In this document: positions 43,837 to 51,842 of the stretch, in pieces
Position numbering within the stretch: the first letter of the stretch is position 1
Layout: every line of letters begins with the position of its first letter
Source of the DNA: a virus
Length of the DNA: 62,673 bases
Strand: one strand, 5' to 3'
Virus record (IMG/VR): IMGVR_UViG_3300006751_000010
Coordinates: 1-62,673 of that record
Notes under the pieces: generated by a model
What the model saw: the letters and a program-made list of their open reading frames with translations, nothing else
What the model was told of the DNA's origin: nothing
The model's database searches: none
Position numbers and translations under genes: made by a program

Positions 43837-45528
43837 CTATAGAGTATTCAATCCTTTAACATATACTTTACCATAAAATTCTGGTCTAACAACTTTCTTA
43901 GCATATCTAGTCATAACACCCTTTCTTGGAGTGAAGTTAATTGGATCGTATACTAATGGAGTCATTATTAATGGAACATATGGAGAATAAACTGCTCCAC
44001 ACTCAAGGAATTGACTTCCTCTAAAGCCCATCAATATGACGTTCTCTTTCATGTATGGATTTTTATATACAGTGTATCTATTATTAATTGCACCAATTTT
44101 CTGAACGCCGGCTGCGAATTCTAATTTAGTTCCATCTGTGTCTGCTGCAAATCCTGGAATAGATTCTAGGATAGTTGCTACTGACGGAGATGTTACTAAG
44201 AAATTTGCACCACCACGTAAAGTTTTTTGGTGAATTTTATTTGATACCTTTTGCAGTTTAGTACCTAATGTTTGGAACCATCCACCTTGAGTATTATAAT
44301 ATCCACCTGTTGTCGCAGTTGTTTGATCAAATACACTAGTAGCTGTATTATAAACTTCATTGTTCACTGCTGACCAATACTCAGTAGTAGGTGCCGAAGA
44401 AATCAACATATCAAGAATTTCTAAATCAATTTCCATTGATACATATTCAGATAACATCGAAGTTAATTCTGCTTCAGCGTCAATTGAATGATAAGCATTA
44501 AGATCTTGAGCGAACTCAGGCGTCCATACTGCTTTCAATTTACGTGTTTTAGCAACAATTGCTTCCGATTGCATTTCTAAATTCAATTCTGGAATGTCGA
44601 TATCTGTACCATCATTAACACCAGCTGCTCCAGATCCTGAAGTAGCTCCTTTGAATGCATCCGTCTCTTCAAAGTCACCTCTAGTTACATCAGTTGGTTG
44701 TTTGTGATATTTTACTGTCCATGTTGCGGATGGAGTTCCTGCGATAGAAGAAGAGAATGTACCAGATTGTTTAATTACGAAGTCAATTTCGTAAGGGTTA
44801 GTTCCACCAAGTTTTGTATATGCTGGATATAATGTATCAACATATGATGATGAACTAGGTACAAATGCTCTAACACCTTTTGGATCATAACCTGATAATG
44901 ATGCAGTTGGTACGTGTAGAATTTTGAAATTAGTTTTAAAATTAGCTAAATCTGTTAAGTCACTATCAAAGTTAACTGATGCTGACGTAATAGATGATGT
45001 AGTAGCAGTTGCATTAGATACAGTTACATCATTAACTGAATATCCAAATCTACCTGCTCCATAAAGACCACCTGATGGATCGCTACTTGTATTAGTAACA
45101 CCAAACATTGAATCTGCTGATTCAGAAGATCCAAATGGATGATCATCAGTTGATACTGGATCTGTTTGATCTGCAGTAAATCCTGCTTGAGAAGTACCAT
45201 ATTTAAAATCTAAATAGAATACTAGTCCTGATGGAAGATTCATTGGTTGTACTGATACAAACTCTTTTGCAGCAAATTCTGCAAAGATTCTTCTTACTAA
45301 TGGAAGTGCAACACCTGACCATTCTTCTGATCCATTTGCTGTACCTGTTTGTGAAGCTTCTTTTACCAATTGTCTTGCTTGGTTTTCAAGAAGCTGAGCC
45401 ATTCCTGCTCTTTCTGTCTCAGATCTGAGACCTTCTAAAAGTCCAGTCTTTTCCCATTTATTAACATGCGCTAGCGCTTGTTTTCTTTGAGATCCGTCCG
45501 GGCTTTGTAATAAGTTACTTAAACTCAT
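43837..45528 (-). CDS. 23: major capsid protein, gp23-like
   Basis: Protein of 563 residues (T4 gp23: 521). It has an HK97-type coat fold. The N-terminal helical region (residues 1-62, KRQALAHVNKWEKTGLLEGLR, GMAQLLENQARQL) resembles the gp23 delta domain cleaved by the prohead protease. EWSGVALPLVRRIFAEFAAKEFVSVQPMN then SGLVFYLDFKYG is the E-loop region, and the C-terminus GFRGSQFLECGAVYSPYVPL ... RYAKKVVRPEFYGKV is diagnostic. An insertion-like segment lies between 130 and 280. It follows the scaffold gene and has AAAGGA before the ATG. Very confident. Confidence 0.95.
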   Translation of the reverse strand: MSLSNLLQSPDGSQRKQALAHVNKWEKTGLLEGLRSETERAGMAQLLENQARQLVKEASQTGTANGSEEWSGVALPLVRRIFAEFAAKEFVSVQPMNLPSGLVFYLDFKYGTSQAGFTADQTDPVSTDDHPFGSSESADSMFGVTNTSSDPSGGLYGAGRFGYSVNDVTVSNATATTSSITSASVNFDSDLTDLANFKTNFKILHVPTASLSGYDPKGVRAFVPSSSSYVDTLYPAYTKLGGTNPYEIDFVIKQSGTFSSSIAGTPSATWTVKYHKQPTDVTRGDFEETDAFKGATSGSGAAGVNDGTDIDIPELNLEMQSEAIVAKTRKLKAVWTPEFAQDLNAYHSIDAEAELTSMLSEYVSMEIDLEILDMLISSAPTTEYWSAVNNEVYNTATSVFDQTTATTGGYYNTQGGWFQTLGTKLQKVSNKIHQKTLRGGANFLVTSPSVATILESIPGFAADTDGTKLEFAAGVQKIGAINNRYTVYKNPYMKENVILMGFRGSQFLECGAVYSPYVPLIMTPLVYDPINFTPRKGVMTRYAKKVVRPEFYGKVYVKGLNTL

Positions 45529-45549
45529 TTTTTTATCCTTTTTTTTTAA

Positions 45550-46581
45550 TTAAATTAATCCTGCTAATTTTTTCCAACGATTTGCATGTTCAAATCCTTC
45601 AGATAAAATTTGCGTGTTTTCCTTAAACTTCTTAGACGGAGCCGTTGACGTACTAGGTCGAGACGCATAAGATTCTTTTACAACACGTTTTTTAGTTGGC
45701 CTTGTAAAGCTTTCTGCTAATGTTGTGAATACTAATTTTGTTTCTCTAGTAGTTGTAGCTCTATCAAAGTTTTCAATTACTTTCATTTTTTGCGATTCTG
45801 ATAACTCAAAATTGCGGAATAACTTGTTGGTGTAAAGAAGTTTTGCGTTTAAAAGATTGACTTCATTAATAACTGATTTTAAATGATGAATAGTTTTATA
45901 TGATTCTTCTAAAGATTGTAAAGCTTCATTTAATTCAGCTCCATTTGAGTCTATAGATTCAGCTCCAATTTGTGCTTCTTCTACTACTTCTTCCTCTTCT
46001 ACATCCATTTCTTCATCTAGAATTTCATTGATAATATCATCAATTGATTCGGAATATACTTCTTCATCTTCTTCATACATAGAACCTTCGTCTACTGGTT
46101 CATCTTCTAGATCCAATTCCATATCACCTTCTAATTCAGCAATAATTTCATCTAAACCTAAATCGCCTTCTTCTTCAAATTCTGCGTCTGCTTCTTCATC
46201 TGACATTTCTGCTTCTGGTTCTGCTTCTGGTTCCATTTCGCCTCCTGGGGCTTCTTTCGACATGATATCACCATAGAAATCCATTTCGCCATCTGCGTCG
46301 GTATCTAATTCTATATCACCTACATCTGTACCCATTTCGTCTCCAGCATCCTCCATGTCATCCATTCCACCTTCTACATCACCCATATCATCCATTTCTG
46401 CTTCTGGTTCTGCTTCTAATTCTTCCTCATCTCCGAGTTCTTCAGATAATTTAGCTGATAGCATATTTTGGATTCTAGGAGCAAATGCTTCTTGTAACGC
46501 AATCTTTGCATTAGCTAATGCAGTTTCTTTAACCGCTTTAGCATCCGCAATTGCTTCTTTTAGCAAATCTGATTTTGCCAT
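45550..46581 (-). CDS. 22: prohead core/scaffold protein, gp22-like
   Basis: Start at the ATG at 46581 (343 residues), which has TAAGGAG upstream; a longer open frame reaches 46704 but runs through a terminator-promoter region and is not real coding. The N-terminus is helical (KSDLLKEAIADAKAVKETAL). Residues about 55-210 are extremely acidic, made of repeated DDMGD, EPEAE and EDE-type blocks, and the C-terminal third is helical (LESYKTIHHLKSVINEVNLL). It fits the scaffold protein that fills the prohead and is destroyed by the gp21-type protease. Located directly before the capsid gene. Confident by context and composition. Confidence 0.75.
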   Translation of the reverse strand: MAKSDLLKEAIADAKAVKETALANAKIALQEAFAPRIQNMLSAKLSEELGDEEELEAEPEAEMDDMGDVEGGMDDMEDAGDEMGTDVGDIELDTDADGEMDFYGDIMSKEAPGGEMEPEAEPEAEMSDEEADAEFEEEGDLGLDEIIAELEGDMELDLEDEPVDEGSMYEEDEEVYSESIDDIINEILDEEMDVEEEEVVEEAQIGAESIDSNGAELNEALQSLEESYKTIHHLKSVINEVNLLNAKLLYTNKLFRNFELSESQKMKVIENFDRATTTRETKLVFTTLAESFTRPTKKRVVKESYASRPSTSTAPSKKFKENTQILSEGFEHANRWKKLAGLI

Positions 46582-46688
46582 AGTTTTTCTCCTTAAATTT
46601 TTTTTTTTGGAAATAAGATTATTTAAAAATCTTAATAAGAATAAATAATTTTTTATAAACACTATATAATGATGGATAGTGTATTCTA

Positions 46689-46702
46689 CAATAAATATAA
46701 GC
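46689..46702 (-). promoter_or_regulatory. late promoter candidate before scaffold-capsid genes
   Basis: Minus strand CTTATATTTATTGT, in the 193-base gap between the bS21 gene's terminator and the scaffold gene. It is about 110 bases before the scaffold ATG, leaving a long AT-rich leader. The gap 46582-46774 holds only this element, the terminator and the leader. Confidence 0.5.
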
Positions 46703-46718
46703 AAGTTGAAAAAAACAG

Positions 46719-46747
46719 TAAAAAACCCAATAAATTAATATTGGGTG
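46719..46747 (-). terminator. intrinsic terminator after the bS21-like gene
   Basis: On the minus strand ACCCAATA pairs perfectly with TATTGGGT around a six-base AATTAA-type loop and is followed by TTTTT. It lies 28 bases after the bS21 stop codon. Confidence 0.85.
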
Positions 46748-46774
46748 CAATTTAATTAAAAATAATAAAATAAA

Positions 46775-47017
46775 TTAATATAAATTATTATTTAAATCTT
46801 TTATTTGTTGTATATATTTAGCTCGAGATATTTGTTTTCTTCGTTTATTGCTTGGTTTAGTAAATGTTTGATTATCTTTAAAATTATCTAAAATTTTTGA
46901 TTCTTTTATTTTTCTTTTAAAAGTTCTCATTGCAAAGCTTAAATCTCGATTAACTACTGATACTGCATTTCCGTTACCGGCCACAATTGTTTTGTGTTGT
47001 TTCTGACGTTTATTCAT
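46775..47017 (-). CDS. rpsU: ribosomal protein bS21-like protein
   Basis: Protein of 80 residues. From residue 20 it follows the bS21 pattern: VVNRDLSFAMRTFKRKIKES, then ILDNFKDNQTFTKPSNKRRK, then SRAKYIQQIKDLN. That is, a first helix with RxFKRK, a KPSxxRR turn and a basic second helix. Cellular bS21 is about 60-70 residues; the extra 15 at the N-terminus are basic. The C-terminal A-x-YIQ-x(2)-D and KPS arrangement recalls Bacteroidota bS21 rather than the proteobacterial form. It is expected to join the 30S subunit near the anti-Shine-Dalgarno sequence. It sits among late head genes and ends in a strong terminator. Phage bS21 genes are known in other phages. Fairly confident. Confidence 0.8.
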   Translation of the reverse strand: MNKRQKQHKTIVAGNGNAVSVVNRDLSFAMRTFKRKIKESKILDNFKDNQTFTKPSNKRRKQISRAKYIQQIKDLNNNLY

Positions 47018-47022
47018 ATAAC

Positions 47023-47412
47023 TTATATTTTTAATTTTCTTTTTGGTATAATTGGTTTTGGTTTTTTATTTTTAACATTAAATCTAAAATGTTTTAATTC
47101 TGGTTTTTGAGCGAAATATCCTTGGATTTTTTGTGATTCATCTCCTGGGTCATCTCCTAGTCTAAAATAAAAATATCCAATTTTCCCAGATTTGCTAATT
47201 GTATGATTTATAATAGTAAATCCTTTTCCTTCAGTCCATTGTCGAATTTCTGCAGCAGTTGTTTGTGCTTCTGCAGGATCATTAATAATATATTCAACTC
47301 CGCCTCTATAATCAGAAAGATTATTTATGAGCTGTGCTTCTTCTATATCTTGCATTTCATTTAATTTTTTATATCCGAAATAATCTTGATACATTTTTTT
47401 GAATATATTCAT
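47023..47412 (-). CDS. hypothetical head-module protein
   Basis: Protein of 129 residues, with YRGGVEYIINDPAEAQTTAAEIRQW and GKGFTIINHTISKSGKIGYFYFRLGDD, an alpha-beta alternation suggesting a small compact domain, and a basic C-terminus (KKPKPIIPKRKLKI). No family recognised. It sits between the protease-side helical gene and bS21 in the head operon, which suggests a late assembly or internal head role. Confidence 0.45.
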   Translation of the reverse strand: MNIFKKMYQDYFGYKKLNEMQDIEEAQLINNLSDYRGGVEYIINDPAEAQTTAAEIRQWTEGKGFTIINHTISKSGKIGYFYFRLGDDPGDESQKIQGYFAQKPELKHFRFNVKNKKPKPIIPKRKLKI

Positions 47413-47453
47413 TGTATTACCTTATAATATATATTTTTTTTCATTAAACCAAA

Positions 47454-47852
47454 TTAATGAACTTCATAATATTTTTGTATTCCTTGTGCAATGTCTTCAA
47501 ATGCTGCTGTTAATCTTCGTTCGTGAATCATAACCTCGTTTGCAGATTTTGAAAATTGTTTTAATGCTTCATTGATTACTTTAAAATGTCTACTCGAATT
47601 AACGTTATCAACTAAATCATCAGATTCTTCTGTTACTAACCGGTTTGCAGTTTCTACTACCTTAGTAAGATTTTCGACAACTTCTTGCAATTTACCAGTA
47701 CCATATACTGATTCTCCCATTTGTGAAAATCCTTTTAATGCTTCACGAAAAGCCATTTTTTCTTCTGTTGTTAATGGTGCTTTTTGTTCTGAGAATCCTA
47801 TTTCTTTTTGTTCTCGTACTAAGTCTTGTATTATTTGCAATTTACTTTTCAT
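47454..47852 (-). CDS. hypothetical helical protein next to protease
   Basis: Protein of 132 residues, almost entirely helical (KLQIIQDLVREQKEIGFSEQ ... LTAAFEDIAQGIQKYYEV). It overlaps the protease stop by ATGA. In T4 the small prohead core proteins gp67/gp68 lie between portal and protease; a similar core-component role is possible here but no sequence signature supports it. Confidence 0.45.
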   Translation of the reverse strand: MKSKLQIIQDLVREQKEIGFSEQKAPLTTEEKMAFREALKGFSQMGESVYGTGKLQEVVENLTKVVETANRLVTEESDDLVDNVNSSRHFKVINEALKQFSKSANEVMIHERRLTAAFEDIAQGIQKYYEVH

Positions 47853-48481
47853 TTTAATATCCTACATTTTCCATCTTCACATAATATTGAAGTTATAATT
47901 TCGTTTACTTTATTATATTTATTTGTCATTATACGTTTTACCGATTCATTCATTGTTCCTGGTTTCATAAATGCACCTTGTGTTGATGGATTTGAAACAA
48001 AGTCCCAACAAATTAATTCGAAATCTTCTTGTACTTCTACCACACCTTCATTCCTTAATTCCTTAACCGATCCCAATCCCCTCGAACTAATACCTAAAAT
48101 TATTCCAGCTTTAAATAAAGATTTTAAAATATTTCCAGATGGAGTATCTAATATTTGTACTGTTCCATTTAAATCATCTCCATTCCACCATACTTTTAAA
48201 ACATTATGTGATACATTATTTAAATTAACTACAGAAGACTCTGGATGGTCTAATTCACCTAAGGCTCTGTGTTGATCTATATATTCTTTTTTATATTTTT
48301 CGCATTCTCTTAGTAAAATATGTTTTGGATAAACTCTACCATTTTGATTTTTGGCTCCGGCTCTTTGTAATACCCCTTGTACAATAAATCCTCCAGGGAC
48401 TCCATATTTAGCTCCATTAGATTCATTTAATGAACCAATTGGTTTAAATTGCATATGGTCCATAATTAATTGTTTTGACAT
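47849..48481 (-). CDS. 21: prohead maturation protease, gp21-like
   Basis: Protein of 210 residues, equal to the T4 gp21 length of about 212. HRALGELDHPESSVVNL carries the catalytic His, and FKAGIILGISSRGLGSV carries the nucleophilic Ser; FELICWDFVSNPSTQGAF is the conserved strand that follows. It self-activates inside the prohead and cleaves scaffold and capsid. ATGA overlap with the downstream helical gene. Very confident. Confidence 0.9.
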   Translation of the reverse strand: MSKQLIMDHMQFKPIGSLNESNGAKYGVPGGFIVQGVLQRAGAKNQNGRVYPKHILLRECEKYKKEYIDQHRALGELDHPESSVVNLNNVSHNVLKVWWNGDDLNGTVQILDTPSGNILKSLFKAGIILGISSRGLGSVKELRNEGVVEVQEDFELICWDFVSNPSTQGAFMKPGTMNESVKRIMTNKYNKVNEIITSILCEDGKCRILK

Positions 48482-48482
48482 A

Positions 48483-49085
48483 TTACTCCCCTATTGCTCT
48501 TACTCGTTCTGCTATTTTAATTAATTTTTCTGAAATTTTATTAAGTGCATTTTCTGTTCTTGGTCCATAATTATCTCTTGACATACCAGACTCTGTTTTT
48601 AATTTATTAGTATGATTAACTAATATTTCAATCTCTTTTAATTTTTTTGAAACTTCTTGAATGGTACGTTTAACTTTATTTTCCGGAGTCATTTTTTTAT
48701 CGCCTCTAGAAAATTGTCGATATGATTCAATTAATCGTTCATATTTACGATCCATTGCTTCATGAACTTTGCTATATCCACCTTGTGTTATAGTATCTTC
48801 ATCAGCAGGTGAAAATGCATGTTTCATTTTAGGTGGGCCAGCGCCTCCATCTAATCCACCTGTTACACTCATCTCGTCGATTTCTTTTAGTTCAAACTCT
48901 TCATGAGTCATTCCTGGATGGTCTCGTTTACAATTATGGTCATCTTTTCCTTCAACATTAACTTCTTTTTCTGGATCATCTATCAACTGTTGGATTTGTG
49001 GATTTGATAAGTCATCTTTAGAAACATTAACTACTTCTTCTAATTCAACAAATTTATCTTCTATTTCTCGTAAAAATGATTTCAT
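48483..49085 (-). CDS. hypothetical protein between portal and protease
   Basis: Protein of 200 residues. It has an acidic N-terminal half with an EMSVTGGLDGGAGPPKMKHAF segment typical of low-complexity linkers in marine T4-like head proteins, and a C-terminal helical half (KVKRTIQEVSKKLKEIEILV ... KISEKLIKIAERVRAI). A role as a prohead core component is plausible. It overlaps the upstream 283-residue gene by ATGA. Confidence 0.45.
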   Translation of the reverse strand: MKSFLREIEDKFVELEEVVNVSKDDLSNPQIQQLIDDPEKEVNVEGKDDHNCKRDHPGMTHEEFELKEIDEMSVTGGLDGGAGPPKMKHAFSPADEDTITQGGYSKVHEAMDRKYERLIESYRQFSRGDKKMTPENKVKRTIQEVSKKLKEIEILVNHTNKLKTESGMSRDNYGPRTENALNKISEKLIKIAERVRAIGE

Positions 49086-49933
49086 GAATGTACCTGTTTT
49101 AATTCGTTAATTAAATCCATATACCGTAATAATGATAAAACATGGGATTCTTTAATTATTTTTTTGTTCTCAACAGAACATAACATTTCAGATAATTTTT
49201 TTATTTTTATTTTAGTAACTTTATCTGTAGTTTTAGTAGAATGTTTTTTTAATTCATTTTTAATTGTTGGAATTATTTTTCCTATATACTGTTTAAATGA
49301 TTGCGTATCATTTACACTTGTAATATATTGTGATAATAATCCTTTTTGTTGTTCTGATAATATACCATATTTTTTATTAAATTTGTCAACTAATAAATTA
49401 TATGATAATAATCTCATATCTTCTGATTGGTTTGAATATGTTTCTAATAATTCATTTTTATTTAAAATAGTTTTATTAGATGGCATTCCATGTTCAGCAA
49501 TTATTGTTTTACAATCCATTATCTGTTTCGGATTTTTTGATTCGGAATGTTCAAAAAGCATATATATCGAAGCTAATATTTTATAATTATTAATACGTGT
49601 TTTAGATATATTTTCAAACACAAAATTTTCAGAAATTTCTTTTACTAAATTATATCGTTGTCGTTTTAAAACACTTTGATTTAATTTTTCGTGTGCTTTT
49701 TTTACTTGACGTATAAAATCTAATGCATACGCTTCTGATTTATATTGTTCTTTTATTAAATTATTATAAAGTTGTAATTCTTTTGCTAATTCGGTATTTT
49801 TACCAAAATATTTTTTGATTATATCAATAGTCAATGACTTATCTGACGTCATCGTTTCTGATGTAAGTTTTCTCACTAATAATTCAAATAGAATACCTGT
49901 ATTTCTATATTTTGAATGTTTTAATTTTTTCAT
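49082..49933 (-). CDS. hypothetical helical protein after portal
   Basis: Protein of 283 residues, very basic and helical (KHSKYRNTGILFELLVRKLT ... HVLSLLRYMDLINELKQV). I recognise its character from genes found directly after the portal gene in marine T4-like phages, but I can name no function. An internal core or portal-associated role is possible. Late-type element at 49950-49964. Confidence 0.5.
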   Translation of the reverse strand: MKKLKHSKYRNTGILFELLVRKLTSETMTSDKSLTIDIIKKYFGKNTELAKELQLYNNLIKEQYKSEAYALDFIRQVKKAHEKLNQSVLKRQRYNLVKEISENFVFENISKTRINNYKILASIYMLFEHSESKNPKQIMDCKTIIAEHGMPSNKTILNKNELLETYSNQSEDMRLLSYNLLVDKFNKKYGILSEQQKGLLSQYITSVNDTQSFKQYIGKIIPTIKNELKKHSTKTTDKVTKIKIKKLSEMLCSVENKKIIKESHVLSLLRYMDLINELKQVHS

Positions 49934-49949
49934 ATCATACCGATAGTTT

Positions 49950-49964
49950 ATAATAAATATATTT
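49950..49964 (-). promoter_or_regulatory. late promoter candidate before the post-portal gene
   Basis: Minus strand AATATATTTATTATA, about 17 bases before the ATG at 49933. Confidence 0.45.
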
Positions 49965-49971
49965 AAAAAAT

Positions 49972-51807
49972 TTATTCTAGTATATTATCCTCATCTAAAA
50001 TTGTTCCGCGGTCATTTTTTTCTTCTGGATTCTTTAAAGATTCTGTAATTATGTTGGGAGTTTTACTATATTTATTTTTTAATGATTTTAATAAATTATT
50101 ATTTTCAGTGGTAAATGACATTTTTCTTTTACGGGATATTGGTTCAAAAGCTGTTTTTTGATTATCTGCATCAAATGCTTGTTTCATTGTTTTTTGTCCT
50201 GTCGAATCCCAACCGAAGGCATTATCATGTTGTCCGTATTTAATACCTTCTTTCGGCCGACCGCCTTCGTCTTTATCTTCGACTTCGTCTGACGACATAT
50301 GTATCGTTGCTAAATCATGGGGGGTACCATATGAGACTCCGGTAAGTGCAGGATCATTTCCTTCTTGTTCTATTTGTGTTTGTCGGAATCTTAATTTAAG
50401 ATCTTCAATAACATTAATTCTTTCTTGTAACCACTGTTCTTCTGACATATTAAATATGTATTCGTAAATGTATTTATCTGAAACTAATTTACTATCTTTC
50501 ATTGTATTAGCTAATGTTATTTTTTCATTCATTAGCGCTACTTTTTGTTGATCATAAATTATAGATGGGGATGTTAATTCTAATTCAAATCCAACTAAAT
50601 CCTCCCCTTCAAATCCTTGTGCATATAAATGAACTATAGCTATTTTAGTTAATTCTGAAACCATTATTTTTTGTAAACGTTCTATTGTCCTAGCAAATCT
50701 AATATCCATTGATGCTAAAGTAGTTTTTCCTTCTACGCCTTCATCAAACCCCAAAAATGGCTTTGGAATTTTCAAAGCAGCCATCATTTTATGTTTAACA
50801 TAATCAATATCTTCTATACCAGTAAATGTCATTCCAGGTAATGTGTCTATAGACGTTGAACTTTGGCCGCCCCTAACAGGTAAATAATAATCTTCCAACA
50901 TATTATTAATATTAAATTTAAGATTATAATTTCCAGTTGCTGCGTCAATATGAGGAATTTTTTTCATTTTATTGATAACTTGTTCCATATATGTATCAAC
51001 TTCATTAGGAGGAATATTACCAATATCAATTTTAAAAATACGTTTTTCAGGAGCTCTCATTATACGATGAATTAACATTGCATCTTCAAGCATCATTAAT
51101 TTTTGAAATTCTTTTCGGGCTCCTTCTAACATACTTCTACCATATGGTAAAAAATTAGAATCAGATATCATACGAAAATGTGCCATTTCATATACATCAT
51201 ATCCAGCATGTGGACTAGAAGCATGGCGGAATTTTATATTATATTCGCCAGTTTCTTCATTATATTCTTCTGTACGTTCTACTTCATAACTCGAAAATGG
51301 CCGGGCGTTAACAATACCTAATTCTTCTGTTATATCTAATTTTAAAAAGAAATCTCCATATTTAGCCATATTTCTAATCCATGGCCACATATTGAATTCT
51401 ACATTTAAAACATCATTAAATAAATTTTGGAGAATTTTTTGAATATTTGTTTTATTAGTTTTAATAGATAATACTTCTCCAAATTGATTAGCTAATGTTG
51501 ATTCATCTGAATATATATCTAAAGCAGAGCTAATTATTGGATCTTTATCCATCATTTCATAATCAACATATAATTGTACACGATTTTGATTTGCATAATA
51601 ATTTGAATCATAACCTCCATGGCCACCGGTTTTCCACCTATTTGAGCCATGTAATCTTGTATATCTGTCTGCTATTTTTGTTTGACTTATATTTCCTGAA
51701 GATTGTAATCTATTTGTATCAACAATCCGTACTTTATTTTTACCGTATGCTCGTACGATAACATTAGTACTAAATAAATTTCGTAAACGTTTTCTTAGTG
51801 ACGCCAT
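49972..51807 (-). CDS. 20: portal protein, gp20-like
   Basis: Protein of 611 residues (T4 gp20: 524). It has VDYEMMDKDPIISSALDIYSDE and MWPWIRNMAKYGDFFLKLDI near residues 80-155, then the wing region, GGQSSTSIDTLPG, and MAALKIPKPFLGFDEGVEGKTTLASMDIRF, all diagnostic of T4-type portals. The C-terminal tail (residues 480-611) is polar and probably hangs into the head. The dodecamer forms the DNA entry gate and docks the terminase encoded upstream. Very confident. Confidence 0.93.
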   Translation of the reverse strand: MASLRKRLRNLFSTNVIVRAYGKNKVRIVDTNRLQSSGNISQTKIADRYTRLHGSNRWKTGGHGGYDSNYYANQNRVQLYVDYEMMDKDPIISSALDIYSDESTLANQFGEVLSIKTNKTNIQKILQNLFNDVLNVEFNMWPWIRNMAKYGDFFLKLDITEELGIVNARPFSSYEVERTEEYNEETGEYNIKFRHASSPHAGYDVYEMAHFRMISDSNFLPYGRSMLEGARKEFQKLMMLEDAMLIHRIMRAPEKRIFKIDIGNIPPNEVDTYMEQVINKMKKIPHIDAATGNYNLKFNINNMLEDYYLPVRGGQSSTSIDTLPGMTFTGIEDIDYVKHKMMAALKIPKPFLGFDEGVEGKTTLASMDIRFARTIERLQKIMVSELTKIAIVHLYAQGFEGEDLVGFELELTSPSIIYDQQKVALMNEKITLANTMKDSKLVSDKYIYEYIFNMSEEQWLQERINVIEDLKLRFRQTQIEQEGNDPALTGVSYGTPHDLATIHMSSDEVEDKDEGGRPKEGIKYGQHDNAFGWDSTGQKTMKQAFDADNQKTAFEPISRKRKMSFTTENNNLLKSLKNKYSKTPNIITESLKNPEEKNDRGTILDEDNILE

Positions 51808-51826
51808 TATAATATGTTTATTTTTT

Positions 51827-51840
51827 TAATAAATATAACT
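51827..51840 (-). promoter_or_regulatory. late promoter candidate before the portal gene
   Basis: Minus strand AGTTATATTTATTA, 19 bases before the portal ATG at 51807. Confidence 0.45.
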
Positions 51841-51842
51841 AA

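Noticed and set aside
45231-45428. Plus-strand open frames throughout, such as this one inside the capsid gene
   Set aside because: They lie opposite well-supported minus-strand genes, have no ribosome-binding site or domain pattern, and follow from AT-rich codon use on the real strand.
46582-46704. Upstream extension of the scaffold frame to 46704
   Set aside because: It crosses the leader and ends next to the promoter-like element; the ATG at 46581 with TAAGGAG is clearly the start.
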